Shown here: positions 9,673-16,215 of the stretch, piece by piece
Layout of the letters: each line of letters opens with the position of its first letter
How positions within the stretch are numbered: the first letter of the stretch is position 1
Source of the DNA: Isoptericola luteus
GTDB taxonomy: Bacteria > Actinomycetota > Actinomycetes > Actinomycetales > Cellulomonadaceae
Direction of reading: 5' to 3'
NCBI RefSeq assembly: GCF_020297055.1
Contig: NZ_JAIXCQ010000001.1
Coordinates: 1-64,000 of the forward strand
Length of the DNA stretch: 64,000 bases
The notes under the pieces: generated by a model
Told to the model about the DNA's origin: nothing
The model's database searches: none
Seen by the model: the letters and a program-made list of their open reading frames with translations, nothing else
Position numbers and translations under genes: made by a program

Positions 9673-9903
9673 TACCGACTCCCCGGCCGGGCACCGCCGA
9701 CTCCCGATCGTCGCAGTCATCGCGGCCGCCGCCATCGCGACCGCGCTGGCCTACCGCGGCATGGTCCTGTTCGGACTCGAGGTCGCCGGCATGGTGCCCG
9801 CCGAGGCATACATGCTCGCCGGGTTTCTCGAGATCGCCCTGATCGCCGTCGCGCTCATGGCGCGCAGCGCGGCCCTCGACGGCCGCCCATACGAACTCCC
9901 AGA
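9673..9903 (+). pseudogene. fragment of a DUF2637/SpdB-like membrane transfer protein
   Basis: In the frame one base away from the lacI remnant, the DNA encodes HRRLPIVAVIAAAAIATALA, then YRGMVLFGLEVAGM and AEAYMLAGFLEIALIAVALM, ending at GRPYE. This two-helix pattern resembles DUF2637 proteins found beside replication and transfer genes of actinobacterial plasmids and integrative elements. There is no start codon context and the C-terminus is missing, so it is a remnant. Its end coincides with the 9-bp target duplication of the transposon. The family assignment rests on remembered similarity. Confidence 0.6.
9895..9903. repeat. left target-site duplication (ACTCCCAGA)
   Basis: ACTCCCAGA lies directly before the TGT of the left terminal inverted repeat. 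The same nine bases follow the terminal ACA of the right end at 21476-21484, in the same orientation. This is the expected signature of one transposition event. Confidence 0.8.
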
Positions 9904-9990
9904 TGTGACTTGCGCCGTTATATGGCGGGGTTCTATCGGGGTTGTGTGGCGGCCGGGTCAGCTGACGCCGATGACGAGGGTGCTCGCGGT
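9904..9990 (+). repeat. left transposon end (terminal inverted repeat plus subterminal block)
   Basis: The outer 31 bases match the inverted right end at 21445-21475 in 28 positions (shared TGTG.CTTGCGCCG and ATGGCGGGGTTCT). A subterminal block from TGTGTGGCGGCC to GACGAGGGTGCTCGCGG matches the sequence at the 3' end of the ATPase gene, so this end preserves a copy of the last codons of that gene (reverse strand, TLVIGVS-like). Such paired long ends are typical of Mu/Tn7/Tni elements with several transposase-binding sites. Confidence 0.8.
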
Positions 9991-10040
9991 GCTACCGGGC
10001 CCGGCCCAGGTGCTTCACATGCGCAACCGGTCAACCCGCG

Positions 10041-10955
10041 TCAGGCGTTGTGAGGCTGGATGACGATCTTGCCGGTGGCGTGGCCGCTCTCGACCGCAGC
10101 AATGGCTTCGCCCGCGTCCTCCAGCGGGTAGAGGGCCGAGACGTTGGGGTCGACGAGGTTGTATTCGATGACGCCGGTGATCTTCTCCAGTGCCTCGGTG
10201 GTGCGCTTCAGGGGACTGCCGCCGAGCTCGGTGACGGTGTCGGGGTCGGCGGCGGAGATGATCCTGGCCGGGTCGGTGACGAGTCCGGCGACCTGACGCA
10301 GGGCATCGCCACCGACGAGGTCCAGGATCAGGTCTACCCCCTCGGGGGCGATCTGGCGCACCTGGTCGGCGACATTTGCACCGGAGGGGATGAACGTTGC
10401 TCCGGTGGCTTGAACGATCTCGCGCTTGGCCTGCGAGGCGATGCCGATGACGGTGAACTGGTGGACCTTGCCGATCTGGGCGGCCATGAGTCCGACACCG
10501 CCGCCGGCCCCGAGGATGAGGAGCTGCTGGCCGGGCTCGAGCTCGATCTGGTGGGTGGCGTCGTAGGCGGTGGCCCCGGCGACGGGGATGGTGGCCGCGT
10601 CGGCGAAGGCGATCTCGTCCGGCTTGGCCACGGCATCGGTAGCGCGCACGAGGGTGTCCTCGGCGAAGGCGCCGTAGTCCGGGACCACATGGCCGAGGAT
10701 CTCGTCGCCCACGGCGAAGCTTTCGACTCCCTCACCGAGGGCGGTGACGACACCGGAGACCTCCTGACCCATGGGGGCCGGCAACGGCTGGTCCCGACGG
10801 TAGCGGCCGGCGCGGATCTTGTAGTCGACGGGGTTGACACCGGCGGCGCGGACCCGGACGGCGAGCTCACCGGGGCCGGGCTGCGGCGCTGGACGGTCGA
10901 TGAGTGCCTGGGTCTCGGGGCCGCCGAAGTCGGTGAATACGTACACCTTGGACAT
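10041..10955 (-). CDS. NAD(P)-dependent MDR oxidoreductase (quinone reductase type)
   Basis: A 304-residue zinc-independent medium-chain dehydrogenase/reductase. The start at 10955 has AAGGAG 9 nt upstream. Residues ~1-120 form the GroES-like domain (AAGVNPVDYKIRAG, GQEVSGVV) and the middle holds the Rossmann motif ILGAGGGVGLMAAQIG. Proteins of this type reduce quinones or reactive enones with NADPH. It is the last gene of the minus-strand cargo, behind a cupin gene, suggesting a role in electrophile or quinone stress. The substrate cannot be read from sequence. Confidence 0.85.
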   Translation of the reverse strand: MSKVYVFTDFGGPETQALIDRPAPQPGPGELAVRVRAAGVNPVDYKIRAGRYRRDQPLPAPMGQEVSGVVTALGEGVESFAVGDEILGHVVPDYGAFAEDTLVRATDAVAKPDEIAFADAATIPVAGATAYDATHQIELEPGQQLLILGAGGGVGLMAAQIGKVHQFTVIGIASQAKREIVQATGATFIPSGANVADQVRQIAPEGVDLILDLVGGDALRQVAGLVTDPARIISAADPDTVTELGGSPLKRTTEALEKITGVIEYNLVDPNVSALYPLEDAGEAIAAVESGHATGKIVIQPHNA

Positions 10956-11042
10956 GGGGTTCTTCTCCTTCTGCTGTGTGTTCGAAGCGGGTGAGACAGG
11001 TGCGGCCAACAGCCGCTGAGTTCGCTGCGCGGGGATGGCCGG

Positions 11043-11474
11043 TCAGGCGGCGGTGGGAGGTTCGTCCTGGCCAGCGGCCTCGGCGGCGTCGGCTTCTTCC
11101 TTGGTGGGGTAGGCGCCGTCGGCCGCGTGCTCGGGCGGGGAGTAGATGGTGTAGAGCACGAGCGGCTCGTCGCCGGTGTTGCGGAAGTTGTGCCGGGCGC
11201 CGGCGGGGACGGCGCACTGGTCACCGGCCTCGATCGGGTGGGTATGGCCGTTGAGGTCGGCCTGACCGGCCCCGCTGACGAAGGTCAGGATCTGGTCGGT
11301 GTGCTCGTGGACCTCCTCACCGATCTCGCCACCGGCGGAGATCGTCATGATGACGATCTGGGCGTGCTGGCCGGTCCACAGCACCCGGCGGAAGTCGGGA
11401 TTGTCCTGGGCGACCCGCGCGATGGTGAAGTGCTCGACGTTGCCCTCGATGGTGAAGTGTTCTTCGTTACTCAT
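11043..11474 (-). CDS. cupin-domain protein
   Basis: A 143-residue single-domain cupin starting at an ATG with a strong AGGAGG. The metal-binding motif is visible as EEVHEHTDQILTFVSG with the second motif PAGARHNFRNTG, giving the usual His/Glu ligand set. The tail is Glu/Ala-rich. Small cupins of this kind often sit in stress cassettes and bind a divalent metal; enzymatic activity is unproven. It lies 87 bp before the MDR gene on the same strand, so the two are probably cotranscribed. Confidence 0.85.
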   Translation of the reverse strand: MSNEEHFTIEGNVEHFTIARVAQDNPDFRRVLWTGQHAQIVIMTISAGGEIGEEVHEHTDQILTFVSGAGQADLNGHTHPIEAGDQCAVPAGARHNFRNTGDEPLVLYTIYSPPEHAADGAYPTKEEADAAEAAGQDEPPTAA

Positions 11475-11570
11475 GATTCCTCCTGTTGTGGTTGTGCCGG
11501 GCTTACCCGGCGGTGATACATCCGCGCCTGGCCGGGACGGTGGATGAGGCGTCCCGCCCGGGGTAGAGGG

Positions 11571-13508
11571 TCAGGACCGGACCGCAGCTGGGATCGGTGC
11601 GGCGGTGGCTGGCGCGGAAGGTGTCGCCGTGGTGCTGGTGGTGTCCTGGTGGCGGCGCAGCAAGCGCATGGCGTTGACGATCACGACCAGGACCGAGGCT
11701 TCGTGGACGAGCATCCCGATGGACATGGTCACTCCGCCGAGCAGCACTCCGGCCAGCAGCACGGCCACGGTGATCAGGGCGATGGTGATGTTCTGGCGCA
11801 TGTTGTTCACGGTGCGCCGGGCCAGGCCGATCGCTTCGGGGAGCTTGAGCAGGTTGTCGCCCATGAGGGCGATGTCGGCGGTCTCTACGGCCACGGCCGA
11901 GCCGGCCGCACCCATGGCTACGCCGATATCGGCGGTGGCCAGGGCCGGGGCGTCGTTGACGCCGTCACCGACCATGGCCACGACGTGACCCTGACGCTGC
12001 AGGTCCGCGACTGCGTCGAGCTTGTCCTCGGGCAGCAGGCCGGCGCGGACCTCATCGACCCCGGTCGCCGCACCAACTGCCTTCGCCACCAGCGGGGCGT
12101 CACCGGTGAGCATGACCACCTTCTTCACCCCGGCGTCGTGCAGACGGGCGACCATCTGCGCCGCGTCGGGACGGACCTCATCAGCCACCGCGACCACACC
12201 AGCCACCGCATCCTCCACGGCCACGATCATCGCCGTCCTGCCCGCTGCGGCGAGCTCCTCAGCGGCCTGCCCGGCGCCAACAGTGTCGGCGATGCCGTAC
12301 TGCTCCAGCAGCGCCACGTTGCCGATGAGGACCCGGCGCCCGCCGATGGTGGCAGTGATGCCCTTGCCAGGCACGGGCTCGGTGACCTCGGGCAGCCCCG
12401 ACGTGGCCAGCCCCTCCGCGGCTGCTGCCTCCAGGATGGGTCGGGCGAGCGGGTGCTCGGAGCCGGCCTCGGCCCGGGCTGCCCAGGTCAGCACCTGGGC
12501 GCGATCCATGGCTGGGGCCAGGACGACGACGTCGGTCAGGTGCGGGCGGCCCTTGGTCAGGGTGCCGGTCTTGTCCACCGCGACGGCGGTGATCTTGCCG
12601 GAGGTCTCCAGGTACTCCCCACCCTTGATGAGGATGCCGTCCTTGGCGGCCCGGCCGATGCCGGCGACGATGGAGACCGGGATGGAGATGACCAGCGCGC
12701 CGGGGCAGCCGATGACCAGCAGGGTCAGCCCGAGCACGACGTCACCGGTGAGCAGGCCCACCACGAGGGCCAGGACCATGATGGCCGGGGTGTACCAGGC
12801 GGAGAACCGGTCCATGAACTGGGCGGTCTTGGCCTTGGCGTCCTGGGCGTCCTCCACGCGGTGGATGATGCGGGCCAGCGTGGTGTCGGCGCCGATGCCG
12901 GTGGCGAGCACCTGGAGGAACCCACCCTTGGCGACGGTTCCGGCGAAGACGTGGTCGCCCTTGGACTTCTCCACGGGGATGGACTCCCCGGTGATGGAGG
13001 CCTCGTCCAGGGCGCCGGTGCCGGCCACGACCTCGCCGTCCACCGGGACCTTAGCGCCGTTCTTGACCAGGACGATCTCGCCCATGGCCACGCTCGCAGC
13101 GGGCACCTCCACCTGCACGCCGTCGCGCATGACCACGGCCACGTCTGGGGCCACGGCCACCAGCTCGGCCAGTGCCGAGCGGGTCTTGTTCAGCGTTGCG
13201 GACTCCAGGGCGTGCCCGATGGCGAAGAGGAAGGTCACCGCGGCGGCCTCCCAGTACTCCCCGATGATCACCGCGCCGATCGCGGCCACCGAGACCAGCA
13301 GGTCGATGCCGATGACCCGGGCCATGAGCGCCCGGGCTGCCTTGGTCACGATCGGGGTACCCGCGACCACGGCGGCGGCCACCATGAAGGCGTTGCTCCA
13401 CGCATCGGAACCGAGGCCGCGGGCCACGAAGAACGAGATGAGGATCAGCGCCCCGGAGACCACTGGGATCGCCCACCTGCCGTACCACCACTGCTGCAGC
13501 TTGTTCAT
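11571..13508 (-). CDS. heavy-metal P1B-type ATPase with a CPG membrane motif
   Basis: A 645-residue P-type ATPase with no N-terminal HMA domain. Motifs in order: TGES (~residue 170), membrane motif VIGCPGALVISIP (~268) where most family members have CPC, phosphorylation loop DKTGTLTKG (~309), SEHPLA (~350), GDGVNDAPAL (~514), and a last helix with HEASVLVVIVNAMRLL. The His-Glu of the last helix recalls the P1B-4 (Co/Zn/Fe) group, the rest recalls Zn/Cd pumps, so the metal is uncertain. Separate HMA chaperones are encoded upstream. An FNR-like box lies ~80 bp before the start. The start at 13508 has AGGAAGG 12 nt upstream. Confidence 0.9.
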   Translation of the reverse strand: MNKLQQWWYGRWAIPVVSGALILISFFVARGLGSDAWSNAFMVAAAVVAGTPIVTKAARALMARVIGIDLLVSVAAIGAVIIGEYWEAAAVTFLFAIGHALESATLNKTRSALAELVAVAPDVAVVMRDGVQVEVPAASVAMGEIVLVKNGAKVPVDGEVVAGTGALDEASITGESIPVEKSKGDHVFAGTVAKGGFLQVLATGIGADTTLARIIHRVEDAQDAKAKTAQFMDRFSAWYTPAIMVLALVVGLLTGDVVLGLTLLVIGCPGALVISIPVSIVAGIGRAAKDGILIKGGEYLETSGKITAVAVDKTGTLTKGRPHLTDVVVLAPAMDRAQVLTWAARAEAGSEHPLARPILEAAAAEGLATSGLPEVTEPVPGKGITATIGGRRVLIGNVALLEQYGIADTVGAGQAAEELAAAGRTAMIVAVEDAVAGVVAVADEVRPDAAQMVARLHDAGVKKVVMLTGDAPLVAKAVGAATGVDEVRAGLLPEDKLDAVADLQRQGHVVAMVGDGVNDAPALATADIGVAMGAAGSAVAVETADIALMGDNLLKLPEAIGLARRTVNNMRQNITIALITVAVLLAGVLLGGVTMSIGMLVHEASVLVVIVNAMRLLRRHQDTTSTTATPSAPATAAPIPAAVRS

Positions 13509-13589
13509 AGCTGTTCGACCTTCCTGTAGCTGTCCAACCCCAGTTCGGGGTGCTGACAACGACGTTATGAAGATCGGCACCGGGCAACC

Positions 13590-13603
13590 ATGACCGGCGT
13601 CAA
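13590..13603 (-). promoter_or_regulatory. FNR/Crp-like operator upstream of the P-type ATPase
   Basis: Read on the minus strand this is TTGACGCCGGTCAT, close to the Crp/Fnr consensus TTGAT-N4-ATCAA. The surrounding promoter (GGTTGATTGA before it; a TAACGTCGT block and GTCAGCACCC after it) is almost repeated at 15033-15046 in front of the HMA chaperone gene. The regulator is likely the Crp/Fnr protein encoded at 15081-15902 in the same cassette. Confidence 0.65.
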
Positions 13604-13665
13604 TCAACCGCACACCCATCCGTGCACCGCCGCCGGGGCTGCTCTAGCGTGCTGGCGCAATGAAG

Positions 13666-13698
13666 AGCGTCACCGCCGAGTTGATCGGCGGTGACGCT
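13666..13698 (-). terminator. hairpin terminator after the DoxX gene
   Basis: Perfect 14-bp arms (AGCGTCACCGCCGA and its complement) surround a 5-nt loop. On the minus strand the hairpin is followed by CTCTTCATT. It lies about 125 bp beyond the stop of the DoxX-like gene and before the ATPase promoter, so it can isolate the two transcripts. Confidence 0.6.
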
Positions 13699-13823
13699 TA
13701 GCTGGTCCGGCTCAGAATGCGACCGGACGAGCCACGTAGCCTCGGCCCGCGGGCGCCCATGACCACACCCCAGTCCGCGGGGCCCGTGGGGCCGGGTGTC
13801 ACGCGCATGGCGGGACGGCCCCG

Positions 13824-14243
13824 TCAGGTTCGCCTGGTTGCCAGTTCCTCCACCATCAGGCCCAGACCGCTACCGAGCATGAAGACGTCCCGAGCGATCC
13901 CCATGCCAGCCGGCGCTGGACGGATTCCGTCATCACGGGTGAACCCTGGCGTCTTGAGGTACACGGCCATCAATGCGGCCGAGAATCCACTTAGGCCGGC
14001 CGCGGCCACCTGGGTGGGTACCATCGGGGCTAGTAGCGCCGTGCCCAGAGCGATCTCGAAGGTCGACAACGCCTTCCCGAAGCGGACCGGGTCCATCTTC
14101 TTCAAGAACGGGAACGCGTTGGCGGCCTGGTCCCGCAGCCCCGTTGCCCCGTCGACGTCCAATGACCGCTTAGTGATTCCGGTGTTCAATATGAAGGCCC
14201 CGCTCGCCAGGCGCGGCGGGACATGGTGAAGCTTGACGCTCAT
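13824..14243 (-). CDS. DoxX-like membrane protein
   Basis: A 139-residue protein with a good AGGAGAG before its ATG. An N-terminal amphipathic part is followed by four hydrophobic stretches typical of DoxX/SURF4-like small membrane proteins (LASGAFILNTG, FEIALGTALLAPMVPTQVAA, LSGFSAALMAVYL and the C-terminal helix). Some DoxX proteins pair with oxidoreductases in oxidative-stress complexes. Its place between metal-chaperone and metal-pump genes inside the transposon cargo suggests a stress role. Weak family support, direct function unknown. Confidence 0.7.
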   Translation of the reverse strand: MSVKLHHVPPRLASGAFILNTGITKRSLDVDGATGLRDQAANAFPFLKKMDPVRFGKALSTFEIALGTALLAPMVPTQVAAAGLSGFSAALMAVYLKTPGFTRDDGIRPAPAGMGIARDVFMLGSGLGLMVEELATRRT

Positions 14244-14322
14244 AGCAATCTCTCCTGAGTTCTTGGGACGTGGGTCTACCAGCGGTTCACACGTGAGAAT
14301 GCAGCGGGCAGGCTTCCGCTGA

Positions 14323-14684
14323 TCATTGACGGGCCCGGCGGCCCGGTGCGGCCCTCATGGGTGGCGGGATGACGCCCGGGCAGTGCGCTCGCGCTTGGTC
14401 TGGGCACCGGTCGACGTCCCTGGTCGCCCTAGTGGAGGCGGGTCCTAGGTCCTCCGAGATAACGCTTGCGGTAACGCCGGCACCGCCGACGGTCACCAGG
14501 ATGTCCTCGACGTCCAAGCGTCGGGGGTCGTAGTCGACGTCAACCCGGTGCGAGTGCAGATCGATGTGCACGGCCTGCACCCCGGAAGACGCTTCAGGTG
14601 CCGGTTGATGTCGGTGGCGCACGAGGGGCAGAAAAACTCGCCCAGGCGCAGCTGCAGGTGCGCCGCCTGTGCCATGACGCTCAC
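14323..14684 (-). pseudogene. HMA metal-chaperone gene broken by a 1-nt frameshift
   Basis: The GTG at 14684 follows AAGGAG by 7 nt and opens a heavy-metal-associated domain (EFFCPSCATDINRHLKRLPG with metal-binding CPSC). The frame then shifts. The second half of the domain (VQAVHIDLHSHRVDVDYDP, then LDVEDILVTVGGAG) continues in the next frame and ends at 14323. Restoring one G in the short G run at 14580-14583 would rejoin the two halves. It is either a real decayed chaperone or a sequencing error in a homopolymer. The C-terminal ~45 residues after the HMA fold are not recognised. Confidence 0.7.
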
Positions 14685-14710
14685 TGTCCTTCTCCTTGGC
14701 GCGGCGGGCG

Positions 14711-14950
14711 TCAGAACGCGGCAGGCTTGGCGACGTACCCGGCCTTGCCCACAGCGGCGATCAGGTCCTCGACGCTGGCCTTGGCCGGGTCGTGGTCGAC
14801 CTCGATGCGTGCCGAGGCGAACTGGACCTTCACGGCGCTGACGCCGTCCAGGCGTCCGACACGCTTCTCGATCTTCGCCACGCAGGAGGGGCAGGAGAAG
14901 CCTTCGGCGCGCAGGGTCGTGTGGGTGGTGGTGGGAGCGGTGGTGCTCAT
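14711..14950 (-). CDS. CopZ-like heavy-metal chaperone (HMA domain)
   Basis: A 79-residue HMA-domain protein. The ATG at 14950 is preceded by AGGAAGG. After a short Thr-rich lead it has the ferredoxin-like fold pattern with the metal site GFSCPSCVAKIEKRVG (CxxC), then VSAVKVQFASARIEVDHDP and the closing helix EDLIAAVGKAGY. It probably hands a soft metal ion to the P-type ATPase, which lacks its own HMA domain. An FNR-like box about 85 bp upstream is shared with the ATPase promoter. Confidence 0.85.
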   Translation of the reverse strand: MSTTAPTTTHTTLRAEGFSCPSCVAKIEKRVGRLDGVSAVKVQFASARIEVDHDPAKASVEDLIAAVGKAGYVAKPAAF

Positions 14951-15032
14951 GGTGTGTTCCTTCCTTCTCTGACGAGGTCTCACCCTTCTTGGGTGCTGAC
15001 TACGACGTTACGAGCGGGCCAGGAACCGAACC

Positions 15033-15046
15033 ATGACGTGCATCAA
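15033..15046 (-). promoter_or_regulatory. FNR/Crp-like operator upstream of the HMA chaperone
   Basis: On the minus strand this reads TTGATGCACGTCAT, within GGTTGATTGATGCACGTCAT. It aligns with the box at 13590-13603, including flanks on both sides and a downstream TAACGTCGT at the same distance. It sits between the Crp/Fnr gene stop (15081) and the chaperone start (14950), so it drives the chaperone and the genes behind it. Confidence 0.65.
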
Positions 15047-15080
15047 TCAACCGCAGCAGACGTGAGAGAGTCCTCGCCCC

Positions 15081-15902
15081 TCAGGCACTGGCGGCCACGG
15101 TGGCGAGCAGACGGTCGCCGTCCAGGATGGCGGTCCATCTGCGGCCGGAGTCGATGATGCCGTCCTTGCGGAGCTGGCTCATTACCCGGGAGACGGACTC
15201 CGGTGTCGAACCGGTCATGCCGGCCAGGTCAGTGCGAGACAGCGGCAACTGGATCAATGTGGCACCGGAGGAGCTGTCCTGGCCGAACTTCTCGGCTAGG
15301 CGCAACAGCGTGGTCGCTACCCGCTGGGCGACGGTGGCGGTGGATTGCGCGGTGACGTCCGCACGCGCTTGCGCTAGCAGCGCGGTGACGTCGTCCACCA
15401 CCCGTAGGGCGACCTCGGGGTGTTGCGTCATGACATCGCGGAAAGCGCGTGTGTCGATGCGTAACGCGCAGGTGGTGGTCAGGGCGCGAACGGTTTCGGG
15501 GTAGGTGGGCTGGCCCAGGGTGTGCATGCCTCCGAAGAGGTCGCCAGGGGCCAGGAGATCGACGACGACGTCCTGGCCGTTCGGGGTCGGGCGGGAGACC
15601 TTGGCGCGCCCGGCTGCCATGACGTAGAGATGTTCGGCCACGTCGCCGGCTGTGTAGAGCGGGTCGTCCTCAGCCCAGGACAGCGAGACCATGCGGTGGT
15701 CGATACCGACAAGATCCTCGTGGGACAGACCGGCGAAGAGCGGCACCTGGCCGAGAACCTTCATGCGTACCGGCAATGGACAGTGATGGGGCTGGGCGCA
15801 GGTTGAGCGCAGCGGGACTCGTCGTCGGCCAGGTGCGCCGGTAGCCGAATTGACCGGGGAGGATGCACCGTGCGATGCGGCGGAGCCGGGTTCGCTGCTC
15901 AC
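15081..15902 (-). CDS. Crp/Fnr-family transcriptional regulator
   Basis: A 273-residue protein from a GTG with AGGAGG 7 nt upstream. A ~45-residue N-terminal extension contains Cys35 and Cys41 (TCAQPHHC), then the cyclic-nucleotide-binding-type beta roll (residues ~50-165) and a Crp-type HTH (LSRTDLAGMTGSTPESVSRV, ~215-235). The cysteines could bind a metal or an iron-sulfur cluster, as in FNR, but the four-Cys FNR spacing is not complete. It most likely controls the ATPase and chaperone promoters that carry TTGAY-N4-RTCAT boxes in the same transposon. Activator versus repressor cannot be told. Confidence 0.85.
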   Translation of the reverse strand: MSSEPGSAASHGASSPVNSATGAPGRRRVPLRSTCAQPHHCPLPVRMKVLGQVPLFAGLSHEDLVGIDHRMVSLSWAEDDPLYTAGDVAEHLYVMAAGRAKVSRPTPNGQDVVVDLLAPGDLFGGMHTLGQPTYPETVRALTTTCALRIDTRAFRDVMTQHPEVALRVVDDVTALLAQARADVTAQSTATVAQRVATTLLRLAEKFGQDSSSGATLIQLPLSRTDLAGMTGSTPESVSRVMSQLRKDGIIDSGRRWTAILDGDRLLATVAASA

Positions 15903-15934
15903 GATTGCCTCCTGAAAGTGATGCTAGATGCGCC

Positions 15935-15961
15935 GAGACGAATAAGCACGTGCTTCGTCTC
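15935..15961. terminator. palindrome between the HMA-like and Crp/Fnr genes
   Basis: Arms GAGACGAA and TTCGTCTC enclose the self-complementary AGCACGTGCT. The site is between the stop of the HMA-like gene at 15982 and the Crp/Fnr start at 15902. It can act as a terminator for the upstream gene or as an operator for the regulator's own promoter; sequence alone does not decide. Confidence 0.45.
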
Positions 15962-15981
15962 ATTATTGGTAGCCGTAATGG

Positions 15982-16203
15982 TCAGGCGAGCGTGTATTCG
16001 CCCGCCTCCTGCACGGCTGCCTCGATGGCCGAGCGGTTCAGCTCGACGTCGTCCTTGTGCTTGAGGATGATGCGCGCTTCGCCGTCGGGAATGATCTCGG
16101 TGGCGACGGCACCGATACCTGCCACGAGATAGAGCCTGTCCTTGATGGCCCGCGCATCCTCGGCTGTGGTCATGCCGGCGACGGTGTAGATAGTGCTGAT
16201 CAT
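15982..16203 (-). CDS. HMA-fold protein lacking the CxxC metal site
   Basis: A 73-residue protein with an HMA-like beta-alpha-beta-beta-alpha-beta pattern: STIYTVAGMTTAEDARAIKD, a middle VATEIIPDGEARIIL strand pair, and the final helix SAIEAAVQEAGEY. At the position where CxxC would lie after the GMT strand turn it has TTAEDA, so it should not bind soft metals in the usual way. AGGAG precedes its ATG. It is 12 bp downstream of the molybdopterin oxidoreductase gene, thus probably in the same transcript. Confidence 0.65.
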   Translation of the reverse strand: MISTIYTVAGMTTAEDARAIKDRLYLVAGIGAVATEIIPDGEARIILKHKDDVELNRSAIEAAVQEAGEYTLA

Positions 16204-16215
16204 GCCCTGCTCCTG

